Shown one piece after another: positions 49,191 through 58,201 of a stretch of 64,000 nt of DNA; position 1 is the first letter of the stretch; each line of letters starts with the position of its first letter. Source of the stretch: JAFAMS01 sp049520515 (GTDB lineage: Bacteria; Vulcanimicrobiota; Vulcanimicrobiia; Vulcanimicrobiales; Vulcanimicrobiaceae); NCBI GenBank assembly GCA_049520515.1, contig JBEKPS010000001.1, forward strand, positions 496,001 to 560,000, given 5' to 3'. Below the pieces are notes generated by a model. The model ran no database searches. It saw only the letters and a list, made by a program, of their open reading frames with translations, and was not told the origin of the DNA. Position numbers and translations under genes: made by a program.

Positions 49191-49379
49191 CTACCAGAGA
49201 GTACCGCCGCCGACGAGAAAGTACAAGATCGGGCCAATTCCCCACACGAGGCAGACGACTCCCCAGATGATCTTCTGCGCATCGTTCAAATCGTTGCGGC
49301 TCAGAATATTGATCAGCGCCAAGACGAAGGCGACTGGGTGGAGGATGATCGAGACCAGGATCTCGAGGAAAATCTTCAT
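49191..49379 (-). CDS. small membrane protein, PLDc N-terminal-like
   Basis: A 62-aa protein with two TM helices: LEILVSIILHPVAFVLALIN and IIWGVVCLVWGIGPILYFLV. The second helix and its Gly-Pro turn match the PLDc_N small membrane domain, often found alone in bacteria. It is directly upstream (1 nt) of the ABM gene on the same strand. Function unknown. Confidence 0.72.
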   Translation of the reverse strand: MKIFLEILVSIILHPVAFVLALINILSRNDLNDAQKIIWGVVCLVWGIGPILYFLVGGGTLW

Positions 49380-49442
49380 AGGCCAGTTATACCTTCCTCA
49401 TGCATGCCTTGTTTCCAGGCTCAGAGAAATGGCGGGGCCAGA

Positions 49443-49754
49443 ATGCCTAAGAAGCTGCCGCCCCTTAAACGAGGAAGTCTGGCGCAAGCGCGCGCTAGAG
49501 GCGCGCGCGTACCGCGCGTGCTCGGTGCTCACTACGACGCCGCGAACGATGCGATAGTCGTCGAGATGAAGGAAAAGAGCTTTGTCGGTGTGCCACGATC
49601 CGCTTTACGCGGGCCGCTTGCACACGGTACGGCAGAGCAGCTTAATAACATACATATCGAAGGCGACGGGACGTATCTTTTCTGGCCCGATCTCGAAGAC
49701 GGTCTCGATATCGCTTACGTCCTGAAGCGCTTCGTCGGAATCACGTCGGCTTAA
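49443..49754 (+). CDS. DUF2442-like protein
   Basis: A 103-aa protein: basic N-terminus (MPKKLPPLKRGSLAQARARG), then VLGAHYDAANDAIVVEMKEK, FVGVPRSALRGPLAHGTAEQ and GTYLFWPDLEDGLDIAYVLK, the typical DUF2442 ending (I..PDLD.D...L). Members are often in toxin-antitoxin-like settings, with a DUF4160 partner; no such partner is here. ATG at 49443. Confidence 0.78.
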   Translation: MPKKLPPLKRGSLAQARARGARVPRVLGAHYDAANDAIVVEMKEKSFVGVPRSALRGPLAHGTAEQLNNIHIEGDGTYLFWPDLEDGLDIAYVLKRFVGITSA

Positions 49755-49760
49755 TCGCTG

Positions 49761-49808
49761 CCCCTCGATACCCTAGGCTTCGCCGGGCACATGCTCCGCT
49801 CGGGGTGA
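49761..49808 (-). repeat. dispersed structured repeat, copy 7 (long form, C:G stem variant)
   Basis: CCCCTCGATACCC, an inner hairpin GGCTTCGCC and the end GCTCGGGGTGAC. The outer CCCC/GGGG pair matches the copy 5 variant. It spans the end of the convergent TM0106-type nuclease gene (stop at 49773), so its C-terminal codons are repeat-derived. Confidence 0.75.
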
Positions 49809-52800
49809 CAACGCAACTGCGACGCCAAGCGGCCTAGCTTCTTCTACAAAACCGCAGAGTAGGTTGACCAGCGCCATCTCTTCGGGGGTGCGGCATGCAA
49901 TATCGAGCAACCGTGGACTGCAGACGAGGATGCTGAGCGCCTTGGCGCGCGAAACCGCCACGTTGAAACGATTGCGCTCGAACAGAAACTCCGTTCCCCG
50001 CGGCACGTCTTCTCCACTCGACGCGGCCATCGAATAGAACACGACGTCGGCTTCCTGCCCCTGGAACTTGTCGACGGTTCCAACGCGCACGTTGATGCCG
50101 GCGTCTTTGAGCTTCGTTGCGATCAGCTTACGCTGTGCGTTGTACGGCGTCACGACGATGATCTCGTGTTCGGGCACACCGCCTTCGCGTAAGAGCGCGA
50201 TCTCGCCGACGATGCGATTCGCTTCCTCGATCGAGCTCGAGCTGTTGCCTTCGTGCTCGACGGCGATAAATTCGAGCCCGAAGCGACGCACGCCGCTAGC
50301 CATAACGTGATGCACGGCGGTGTTCGGCCCCGGCTCGAGACGGCACTCATACATTGCATCCGAGATGAATTTGCAGATTTGCGGCTGCATCCGATACGAG
50401 ACGTCAAGGAAGATGCCGCGATCCTGCGCGACGGTTTGCGCTTCTCCGAGCAGATGCTGCAAGACGGACACGCCTGCATCAAGCGGATGCGAGCCTTGGC
50501 TGACCTGTGCGAGTTGATTGGGATCGCCGAGCAGCACGACGTTTTTCGCGCAGGCCGATGCCGCGAGCGCATTTGCGAGCGAGACCTGCCCGGCTTCATC
50601 GATGAACAGATAATCGAACGTGCCGACGAGTTTTTCGCGCGCGAACAGCCACGACGTGCCGCCGGCGAGCTCGTAGTCGCCGCCTTCGAAGAGACTGTTG
50701 CCGTCGACCGACGTGATCATCGGCGCATCGAGGGACGATTGATACGCCGACTCCTCACCACTGTGCTTGTAGAGCCCCTTGAAGCGCCGGCCGCGCTTCT
50801 GCATGCACTCTTCGACTTTTTGCAGCATGTTGTGATTGGCTTTGTGGCCCGTGCTCATGACCGCAACGCGCTTGCCCTCGGCGAGCAGATCGCAGATGAC
50901 TTGCGAGCCGTACGTCGTCTTGCCGCTCCCGGGCGGACCTTGGATAAAGAGATAGCTCGAATCGAGCGCGCGCACGACGTCGAGAATACTCTGCACGCTA
51001 ACGCGCTCGGGCTGCAGCACGCGCTTGCGCGGCGACGTACGCGGCTCGCACGCCGTGAGCAGATCGAGCGTCGCCGGATGGGCATCGACTAGGGTCCCGG
51101 CTTGGAACGACTCGCCGATCCGCACGAGCGCTTCGCGCTGGGCGTCGGTGCGCAGCGGACCCGGCGGGATCAGCTCCGTCGTTGCGCGCGCCTCGTCGAG
51201 CGAGCCGCTGCGCTTGAGATAGAGCAGATTCTGCTCCTCGTCGATCTCGATGATTTCGCCCGAGACCTTCGTGCGCGGATCATGCGCCGCGCCCCGCTTC
51301 ATCTTATGTTGCTGATCCGCGAAGGTATAGGTGTAGACGAGATTGCGATCGGCGGGGCTGAGTTTGTACGGCGCAACCTCGTCGCGCAGCGTCAGGCGCG
51401 CGATCGCTTCCTTGTCGAACTCGAAGAGCTGGTCGACGTTCTCGCAGCGATCGAAGTACGCCCACCAGACGGGCTTATCTTCACGGCGGTGATACGCGAC
51501 GACATGCGCGAGCAGCTGCGAACTCGTATCGTCGCGCGCGACGAGGGCACGCTCGAGATCGCTGGTGCGTTTGGCTTCGCGTTCTTCTTTCTGTCGCGTT
51601 TGGCACTTCTTGCACGTCGGCACGTACTCGGTGTGGCACGGCGCGTCGGGCGCCTTGACCGGACGGAATTCGATCCCTTCGGGACGGAGCCCGAGCAGCC
51701 ACTCACGCAGCAGAAACGTCGAGCGGCAATCGTCGCGATTGTAGTTCTCGATATCGGTGAGGATCGACGGCGTGCGATCGAGCAGCCAGCGCTCGAACTG
51801 CACGATCGAATCGCCACCGGCTTTGACGTCGGTCGTGCGATTGACATTGTAGAACTTCTCGACCGATTTGAGCCCGTAGCTTTCTTCCGAAATCACGAGC
51901 GCCTGGCGCACGACGGCGTACAGATCGACAAAAACCTCGCCACGTAAGAGGTCGTCGACTTCGTCTTCACGCGTGCCGTGCAGCTGCGAAAGTTTTCGCA
52001 ACGCCGTCTTTTCGTAGTCGGCGTAATGATAGACGTGCATCGTCGGAAATTGCTTGCGCTGCTCGATCAAGAAATCGACGACGTCTTCGAAGGCGCGTTT
52101 CTCTTGCTCGCGATCGCAGCCCCAGAAGGCACGATACTCGGGATCTTCGCCCGGCATCCAGAAGCCGAAAAGATATTCGAGTCCGCGTCCCGGCTCGAAG
52201 AGCGGATCGCCTTCGATATCAAAGAAAATATCGCCGCGCGTGGGCTGCGGCATCAGCGCAAATCCCGTCGCGGGATCGGGCGGGAGAATCTCGTACAGCG
52301 GCGTCTTGGATGCGCGTCCGCGCACTTGTAACTCGGCTTGGCGCCGCAATTTTGCAAACGATTCGGGGACCATGCCGTTTGGACGCGACGCATCAACGGC
52401 GTAGGCGAGCTCTACAACGGTTTTGATGCCGTCGTCTTCGAGCTTGTCGACTTGCTCGCGGCGCATCCACGCGACGAGGCTCAGATGATCGTCGTCGCGC
52501 CGCTTCTTCGTGCACGTCGTGTTCCACGCACAAACCGTGCAGTGGCCGCGGGAATACGGATACTCGGCGGCCGGCGATTCGACATACGCGAGAAACGCGG
52601 CTTTGAGATGACGGTAGTACGCGAAGTAGTCGTGCAGGCGGAAATGCTCTTCGCGTTCGTCGCCAAGCACGATGTAGCCGAACTCCGGCAGTGTGCCTTG
52701 CAGGCGCGCGAGATGCTCGCTGTAGTTGCACAGCTGGATAAGGAAATACGGCTTCGGCGAGAGCGAGAGCTTCGTGTCGATGACTTCGTAGCTCCACGCG

Positions 52801-53162
52801 CCAAGCGCTGACGGCTTCTCGACGCGCCGCAAGAAATCGGCGTGCCCGACGAACGTACCGTCGAAGAACGACGCTTGGTAGATGCAGTGCACGCCCGCGC
52901 GCATCGCGGCGAGCGTTTCGGCTTCGGTTGAGTTGCGCTCGAATTTCGTGACGCCGCCATAGCGCGCTTCCAACGCCTCAAGATAGCGTTGCTCGTGCTC
53001 CGAACCTTTGCGCTTGATCAGCTCGAGCTGTTCGTCCTCGACGTCCGGGCGCGTGAGCAGTCCGCGCACGGCAAGACCGTCGAGCTCGGTGAGGCGCCGG
53101 CATTCGAGAAAGTTGTTGAGATCGGTGGCGCTGTACACGAAACGCCCGTCGAGGTGCTGCAC
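49773..53162 (-). CDS. TM0106-family RecB-like nuclease fused to SF1 helicase
   Basis: About 1129 aa (or 1162 from ATG 53261). Nuclease at about 1-280: GRFVYSATDLNNFLECRRLT, GTFVGHADFL, YEVIDTKLSLSPKPYFLIQL (DxK site) and Cys motif GHCTVCAWNTTC. RNase H-like domain (about 310-500): DIFFDIEGDPLFEPGRGLEY and VYHYADYEKTALRKLSQL. Dna2/Upf1-like helicase (about 690-1110): FIQGPPGSGKTTYGSQV, LFIDEAGQVSLANALAA, VVLLGDPNQLAQVSQG, VGTVDKFQGQEADVV and NRFNVAVSRAKALSILV. GTG at 53162 gives the family N-terminus (QHLDGRFVYSATDL). Probably repair or mobile DNA restriction. Confidence 0.9.
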   Translation of the reverse strand: MQHLDGRFVYSATDLNNFLECRRLTELDGLAVRGLLTRPDVEDEQLELIKRKGSEHEQRYLEALEARYGGVTKFERNSTEAETLAAMRAGVHCIYQASFFDGTFVGHADFLRRVEKPSALGAWSYEVIDTKLSLSPKPYFLIQLCNYSEHLARLQGTLPEFGYIVLGDEREEHFRLHDYFAYYRHLKAAFLAYVESPAAEYPYSRGHCTVCAWNTTCTKKRRDDDHLSLVAWMRREQVDKLEDDGIKTVVELAYAVDASRPNGMVPESFAKLRRQAELQVRGRASKTPLYEILPPDPATGFALMPQPTRGDIFFDIEGDPLFEPGRGLEYLFGFWMPGEDPEYRAFWGCDREQEKRAFEDVVDFLIEQRKQFPTMHVYHYADYEKTALRKLSQLHGTREDEVDDLLRGEVFVDLYAVVRQALVISEESYGLKSVEKFYNVNRTTDVKAGGDSIVQFERWLLDRTPSILTDIENYNRDDCRSTFLLREWLLGLRPEGIEFRPVKAPDAPCHTEYVPTCKKCQTRQKEEREAKRTSDLERALVARDDTSSQLLAHVVAYHRREDKPVWWAYFDRCENVDQLFEFDKEAIARLTLRDEVAPYKLSPADRNLVYTYTFADQQHKMKRGAAHDPRTKVSGEIIEIDEEQNLLYLKRSGSLDEARATTELIPPGPLRTDAQREALVRIGESFQAGTLVDAHPATLDLLTACEPRTSPRKRVLQPERVSVQSILDVVRALDSSYLFIQGPPGSGKTTYGSQVICDLLAEGKRVAVMSTGHKANHNMLQKVEECMQKRGRRFKGLYKHSGEESAYQSSLDAPMITSVDGNSLFEGGDYELAGGTSWLFAREKLVGTFDYLFIDEAGQVSLANALAASACAKNVVLLGDPNQLAQVSQGSHPLDAGVSVLQHLLGEAQTVAQDRGIFLDVSYRMQPQICKFISDAMYECRLEPGPNTAVHHVMASGVRRFGLEFIAVEHEGNSSSSIEEANRIVGEIALLREGGVPEHEIIVVTPYNAQRKLIATKLKDAGINVRVGTVDKFQGQEADVVFYSMAASSGEDVPRGTEFLFERNRFNVAVSRAKALSILVCSPRLLDIACRTPEEMALVNLLCGFVEEARPLGVAVALSPRAEHVPGEA

Positions 53163-53309
53163 AAGATCATGATCGGGCAGGGTTGTGCCAACTCCCTGGC
53201 ACGGCAGAATTTTCGGACGGCCCACGAACTGCGGCGGATGAAGAAATCGAAGCGATAGCATGCGCTGAGTGCCATACACCTGGCAGGTTGACCCCGCAAA
53301 CTGCCGACA

Positions 53310-53819
53310 GTGGAACGGCGATCTGGCGGCTATGCCGTCATCGATCTCGAGACGACCGGATTCGATACGCTACGCGATCGGATCGTCGAGGTCGCTATCG
53401 TCCAAACCGACGGCTACACGATCGAAAACCGCTGGAGCTCGCTGGTGAACCCTGGCCGCGACATCCCGCCGATGGCCTTTGCAACGCACGGCATCAGCGA
53501 CGAAGACGTCGAGGACGCACCCGAACTGTGGGCACTTCTCCCAGCAATCGAAGATCTCGTCGAAGGCCGCACGCTCGTTGCGCATCACGCAACGTTCGAT
53601 CGCAATTTTCTGTGGACACTTCGTCAGCCGTGGATCTGTACGCTTGAACTTGCGCGCAAAGCCTATCCACACGCGCCGAGTCATCGACTCGGCAGGCTAG
53701 TCGAATATCTTGGCTTGCGACAGCAGCTAACGTCAGATCGTTTGCATCGCGCATTACCCGATGCTGAAGCAACTGCACACTTGTTGACGGCTTGTTTGGA
53801 GAGTCTAAGAGCGGCATAA
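53310..53819 (+). CDS. DEDDh 3'-5' exonuclease, DnaQ-like
   Basis: A 169-aa exonuclease domain: YAVIDLETTGFDTLRDRIVE (ExoI, DxE), RDIPPMAFATHGISDEDVED, TLVAHHATFDRNFLWTL (ExoII, Asp) and HRALPDAEATAHLL (ExoIII, HxxxxxD). Length is that of a stand-alone epsilon-like domain. It could be a proofreading subunit or a repair exonuclease. GTG at 53310. A decayed second copy exists at about 60.05-60.44 kb. Confidence 0.93.
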   Translation: MERRSGGYAVIDLETTGFDTLRDRIVEVAIVQTDGYTIENRWSSLVNPGRDIPPMAFATHGISDEDVEDAPELWALLPAIEDLVEGRTLVAHHATFDRNFLWTLRQPWICTLELARKAYPHAPSHRLGRLVEYLGLRQQLTSDRLHRALPDAEATAHLLTACLESLRAA

Positions 53820-53880
53820 TCCTCGGAACTTTGCGGTAGGACGCGAGCTAAGGCTGCAGAGAACGAGAACACGTACGTTC

Positions 53881-54435
53881 ATGAAACGGCTCATCATTCT
53901 CGTTTGCGCACTGCTCATCGCCCCAGTCTTATTTCTAGCTGGATGCCGCAACTCGCCCTCACAATACGAGTGCACCGACCCAAACGATCCCTCGACGTGC
54001 AGCTGGGTCGTCACGTATACGACGCCTACAAATTGGTGCAAATACCCGAATGGCAAGACGGCTCCGCAGTTGATTTATCCGATACCGAACGCAACCGGGG
54101 TGCCGGATAATCTGCCAAATCTCGTCGTGGCCGACACCGCGGGAACGGTCTACTCGACGCCTTCGTTTTCGATCGACTACGCAGCAGTGCTCTCGACGGA
54201 GACAACGCGACAGGCGTTACTCTTGAATGGAGATGGACTGCAGAGTTGGTTTACATCGATTGCGCTGAATCAAGTGCCGGCACCATCTGCTGGACCGCTC
54301 CCAAATAACACGGAGTTTGAAGCTGCCGGATCGTTCAACGGATTGACGGCTGCGACTACCTACTATCTGTACATCACGAACAACACGTTTAATTGCAGCG
54401 ACAACGGGCCCATTGGGTCTTTTACAACGCAGTGA
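53881..54435 (+). CDS. putative lipoprotein with Ig-like C-terminal domain
   Basis: A 184-aa protein: signal peptide with lipobox (LLIAPVLFLAGC, Cys at about 22), a Cys-containing segment (YECTDPNDPSTCSWVVTYTT), a region resembling the Ig-like or fibronectin-type fold (PIPNATGVPDNLPNLVV; FNGLTAATTYYLYITNN) and the end NGPIGSFTTQ. Surface-exposed. No partner visible. The short preceding gap (60 bp) holds a likely promoter. Confidence 0.75.
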   Translation: MKRLIILVCALLIAPVLFLAGCRNSPSQYECTDPNDPSTCSWVVTYTTPTNWCKYPNGKTAPQLIYPIPNATGVPDNLPNLVVADTAGTVYSTPSFSIDYAAVLSTETTRQALLLNGDGLQSWFTSIALNQVPAPSAGPLPNNTEFEAAGSFNGLTAATTYYLYITNNTFNCSDNGPIGSFTTQ

Positions 54436-54451
54436 CGCCGTTTAGGGTCGC

Positions 54452-55942
54452 TTAGCGGTAGAACCCCTCGAGATCGCGCTTCAGCGCGGCGTGCGCGTCG
54501 GGATTCAAGTACATCATGTGTCCGGCGGGATAGTAGCCGAATGTGATCCGCGATTGCAGCGACGGATCGCCGCCGAGATGCGAGAGCTCGTATTCGGTCG
54601 AGAAAAACGGCGTCGCGAGATCATAGAGACCGTTTGCGGAAAAGATGCGAAGAAACGGATCCGTCGTCATGGCGTCGCGCAGATTGGGCGTGACGTCGGT
54701 ACCAGTGGGATCGGACTGCTTGCCGGTGTTCCAGTCCCATGCTTCGTTGACGGGCCCGCTCAGGAAGAGATAATCCGCATCCGTTTTGTACGCCAGGTCC
54801 TGGCGGACGTACTGATTGAACGCAGCCGTGAATGCACTGAAGATCGCGTCGGCCGAGGGATCGGTCTCGGCGTCAGATGCAATCGGATCGATGTTGAATT
54901 GGGAGAAGCGCCCGTCGTAGCGGCCGATGGTCTTGTCGTCGCTGCCCAAGAGTACTTTCTCAAATCGCTCGGGCGGTACGCGCAAGCGCGAGCGCAGGAT
55001 GTAATCGACCGGCAATCCGGTGTACGCGTGCAGCTGCTGTGCGATCGCATCGCGTTCACCCGGCGGAAGCGCGGCGCCTTGGGCCAGGGCCTGCATATAC
55101 GGTCCACGCGCAAATGCGCGGGCGCTGCGCAAGAAGTCGTTCAGATTTGTCGGCTGCGTTGGAAGCTTGTGGTGATAGGCGGCGATTGCGGCTTCGCTCG
55201 GGAGATACACCCAGTCCCAAAAATCGTCGTCACCGCGAAAACTGAGGATGGTCGACATCAGGGTGATGCCGCGGACCGAAATGCCATCATCCTCGAGCAT
55301 CTTGCCCACGACGGCGCTGCGCGTGGTGCCGTAGCTTTCGCCCGCCAAATATTTTGGCGAGTTCCAGCGATTGTTGCTCGTGATGTAGCGACGGATGAAT
55401 TGCTCGAACGCTTTGCCGTCGGCCGTGACACCGTAGAAATTCTTTGCGACGCTCTTGCCAACGAGCCGGCTGAAGCCGGTGCCGACCGCGTCGATGAAGA
55501 CGAGGTCGGTGACGTCGAGCAGGCTATCGGGATTGTCGACCATCTTATACGGCGCCGGCCCGGTCGCAACGCCGTTCGTTGTGACGACCATGCGCGGCCC
55601 GAACGCACCGATATCGATCAATGCTGATGAACCGCCTGGGCCTCCGTTATATGCGAACGTGATCGGACGGTGCGACGTCGGGCCGAGGCCTTCGGCAACA
55701 AAAGCGACGTAGAAGACGCTGGCGGTCGGCTCGTCCTTATCGTCGCGTAGCAGAATGCTGCCGGCCGTCGCCGTGTACGCGATATCGCGGTTGCCGATGT
55801 GGACGTGGTGGTGCGTGACCGCATCTGCAACGTGCGGAATCGGCAGCGGACTCGCGCCGTCGCTTGCATCGGCCGCAAAGACGCCGGCGCTCGGAAGCAT
55901 CAACGAGCAGCTCAGGATGAGAGCGAAAATGAGGCGATTCAA
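54452..55942 (-). CDS. serine carboxypeptidase-like peptidase S10 family
   Basis: A 496-aa secreted peptidase: signal peptide (LIFALILSCSLMLPSAGVFA), TFAYNGGPGGSSALIDIGAF (oxyanion/substrate loop), YLAGESYGTTRSAVVGK (nucleophile Ser in GESYG), NGLYDLATPFFSTEYELSHL (catalytic Asp) and YYPAGHMMYLNPDA (catalytic His). The full triad is present, so it is probably an active acid carboxypeptidase in the periplasm. It follows a coiled-coil membrane protein by 4 nt on the same strand. Confidence 0.93.
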   Translation of the reverse strand: MNRLIFALILSCSLMLPSAGVFAADASDGASPLPIPHVADAVTHHHVHIGNRDIAYTATAGSILLRDDKDEPTASVFYVAFVAEGLGPTSHRPITFAYNGGPGGSSALIDIGAFGPRMVVTTNGVATGPAPYKMVDNPDSLLDVTDLVFIDAVGTGFSRLVGKSVAKNFYGVTADGKAFEQFIRRYITSNNRWNSPKYLAGESYGTTRSAVVGKMLEDDGISVRGITLMSTILSFRGDDDFWDWVYLPSEAAIAAYHHKLPTQPTNLNDFLRSARAFARGPYMQALAQGAALPPGERDAIAQQLHAYTGLPVDYILRSRLRVPPERFEKVLLGSDDKTIGRYDGRFSQFNIDPIASDAETDPSADAIFSAFTAAFNQYVRQDLAYKTDADYLFLSGPVNEAWDWNTGKQSDPTGTDVTPNLRDAMTTDPFLRIFSANGLYDLATPFFSTEYELSHLGGDPSLQSRITFGYYPAGHMMYLNPDAHAALKRDLEGFYR

Positions 55943-55946
55943 AATG

Positions 55947-56276
55947 TTAGCGATGGATGGTCAGGACCGCGCCGACGATTGCAGCCAGAACCGCGGCGTT
56001 GCTTCCCAAGATTGCGACCATGAATCGTCCACCGACGACGTCGATCTTCCGATCAAGAACCTCGAAACGTAGGTCGAACTTCTGATCCATCGCTTCAAAA
56101 CGACGATCAACCGCCTCGAACTTGGCGTCCATTTTTCGTTCGAGCGCATCAGACCGCGCATCGATCTTCTGGTCGAGTGCCGTCAACCGGCCGTCGATGC
56201 CGCCCAGGCGCTCGCTGATCTGCTCGTAAGCGCCCTCAAGATGGGCCATGCGGATTTCCAACGGCTGCGTACTCAT
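55947..56276 (-). CDS. coiled-coil membrane-tail protein
   Basis: A 109-aa protein: residues about 10-80 form a long heptad-repeat coiled coil (LEGAYEQISERLGGIDGRLT, DQKIDARSDALERKMDAKFE) and residues about 83-107 a TM helix (FMVAILGSNAAVLAAIVGAV). The shape is that of DUF1640/holin-like tail-anchored proteins. It precedes the S10 peptidase gene on one transcript. No function assigned. Confidence 0.65.
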   Translation of the reverse strand: MSTQPLEIRMAHLEGAYEQISERLGGIDGRLTALDQKIDARSDALERKMDAKFEAVDRRFEAMDQKFDLRFEVLDRKIDVVGGRFMVAILGSNAAVLAAIVGAVLTIHR

Positions 56277-56384
56277 ATCGTGTCTCTATCGCCCAGAATT
56301 CGAAGCCGGCAAGGTCCGCCCTCCAGAATTGATGATCATCATTACAGACTAGTCGAACGTCTAAAGGCGCCATACCATCGGCGC

Positions 56385-58190
56385 ATGGATCTTGAGAAAC
56401 TCGATCGGCCGACGCAGGCGATGGTCCTCGCGTATTACACGGACACGATTCCGCTTATCGCGAAAGCCATTGGACGCGTTCCGTTTCGGCCGATCTACTT
56501 GCCGGATGGTCCGGGTGGTGACGTTGTCCGCGGACATACGGTCGAACCGTTCGATGAGAACAAGGCGCGCTGGTGCTTGCATCGGTACGCAGTGGCATTC
56601 GAGAGCTGGACGCCGATCGAGGGCGATCCACTTCGCGCGCGACTCGCGCATATCATCATGCGGCCGATTGGTGCCGCGACCGAAACGATGGGCCGCAACG
56701 CCGCGCGCGCGATACGTGAGGTGCTGCTACACGATGGCATGCAGTCGATACCCGTCCTCAACGGCACCGGCATTACGCTTTGGATCCCGTTCGCCGACGG
56801 ACCGCCATATCCAAATGTCCGGGGCTGGCTGCATGCAGTCGTCGAGCGCGCAATGGAAGCGCAGCCGAATCTCTTCTCGACAAAGCCGATCGCTGAAAGC
56901 AAAGGACGCATTCATATCTGGGTGAGCTCGAACGCGCCGAATCAAGGATGCAATCTGCCGTACAGCTTGCACATCTCTGAGGATCTTCTGGTCGTGACGC
57001 CGATCGCGTGGGACGAGCTCGAGACGTGCGCTAACGGGCAGTTTCGGCCTGATAACTTCAAGCTACGATTCGCCGGTGTGGGCGATCGCTTCGCGGAGGC
57101 GCTGTCGGCGATTGGAAAACAGCGCCTCCCGAAGTCGAACCCGGCACCGGAATTCTTCGAAATGCGCGGGTACGCGACGCGCGGACGCTGGCTGATCGTC
57201 GCATTCGAGATTCTTTCCGACGGGCGTCCGCGTTCGGGCGTCGAGATCTACGAGGAAGCCGTGAGGCGCGATCTGCTTCCGGCCGGCATCAACAAGTACG
57301 ACATGTACACCCAACTGGTGACCTATTTGCGGCACATGCTCGCGATTGGACGCCGGCCGCGCGTCGTGCAAGACGTCGACCATCGGTGGCGCATCAATCA
57401 TCCGGCCGACGATTGGCCGGTGCTGCAGCCGGCGCCGCGTCCGCCGCTCGAACCATTGCTCGCGGCCCTGCGCAAATTTCAACAAGGCCCGTCCGAAGCG
57501 TTCGAAAGGGCGGTGGTCGACGTCTTCGGTTGGCTCGGATTCGTGACGACGCATCTGGGTGGCATCGGGAAGCCTGACGGTCAACTCGATGCGCCGCTCG
57601 GACCTGCGCGCTATCGTGTGCTCGTCGAGTGCAAGACCGCGAACAAGCCGTCGGAGAAACCCGACGTTTGGGAAGCCAGCGAGCACCGGACCGAATATAA
57701 AGCGGACTACTGCATGATGATCTATCCGGAGCTTGCCGGCACGGCGCGCGGCGAACAAGAAGCGCAGACGCACGGCGTCTCACTCTGGAGCATCGACAAT
57801 CTCGAAACCGCCGCAAAGCGCGCGCTCGATTTATGGACGATGCGAGCGTTATTCGAGCCGGGGATCGTTGACGATCATCTCGAGGAGTTGACGTGGGAGC
57901 TCGATCACGGCGCGACACGCCGCATCCGCGCACTCGCCAACATCATTGCGAGCGAAGGGTGGCATGCCCAGTGCGCTTCCGTAAACTCTGCCGGTGACGC
58001 GCCACGACTGACAGTCGAAGCGGCGATGTTCTTAGCGGATGCGCGCCTTCAGGCGGCAGGATCGACAACGGCCGCGACGCGCTCAGAGGTCGAGGCTGCA
58101 TTCGCACACCTTTGCGATCCACTCGTGAACATGGCGCGACGGTTGGACAGAGACGATGGGGCGATTGTAATCGCTGAGCGGCAGCAGTGA
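56385..58190 (+). CDS. fusion of LigD-type primase-polymerase-like domain (active residues lost), winged-helix and PD-(D/E)XK nuclease
   Basis: A 601-aa protein. Residues about 60-250 follow the LigD polymerase domain in order: SIPVLNGTGITLWIPFADG (SGxGxHV motif), AQPNLFSTKPIAESKGRIHI and CNLPYSLHISEDLLVVTPIA, with WDEL. The metal aspartates are missing: the DLDPG site reads IIMRPIG and the third Asp is Trp (HIWVSSN). A winged-helix-like part (about 285-345; RSGVEIYEEAVRRDLLPAG) follows. The Mrr-like nuclease (about 370-470) has IGKPDGQLDAP and YRVLVECKTANKPSEKP (D...ExK). ATG at 56385. A restriction or defence role is inferred. Assigned by eye. Confidence 0.7.
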   Translation: MDLEKLDRPTQAMVLAYYTDTIPLIAKAIGRVPFRPIYLPDGPGGDVVRGHTVEPFDENKARWCLHRYAVAFESWTPIEGDPLRARLAHIIMRPIGAATETMGRNAARAIREVLLHDGMQSIPVLNGTGITLWIPFADGPPYPNVRGWLHAVVERAMEAQPNLFSTKPIAESKGRIHIWVSSNAPNQGCNLPYSLHISEDLLVVTPIAWDELETCANGQFRPDNFKLRFAGVGDRFAEALSAIGKQRLPKSNPAPEFFEMRGYATRGRWLIVAFEILSDGRPRSGVEIYEEAVRRDLLPAGINKYDMYTQLVTYLRHMLAIGRRPRVVQDVDHRWRINHPADDWPVLQPAPRPPLEPLLAALRKFQQGPSEAFERAVVDVFGWLGFVTTHLGGIGKPDGQLDAPLGPARYRVLVECKTANKPSEKPDVWEASEHRTEYKADYCMMIYPELAGTARGEQEAQTHGVSLWSIDNLETAAKRALDLWTMRALFEPGIVDDHLEELTWELDHGATRRIRALANIIASEGWHAQCASVNSAGDAPRLTVEAAMFLADARLQAAGSTTAATRSEVEAAFAHLCDPLVNMARRLDRDDGAIVIAERQQ

Positions 58191-58201
58191 ATGGACGCCG
58201 C

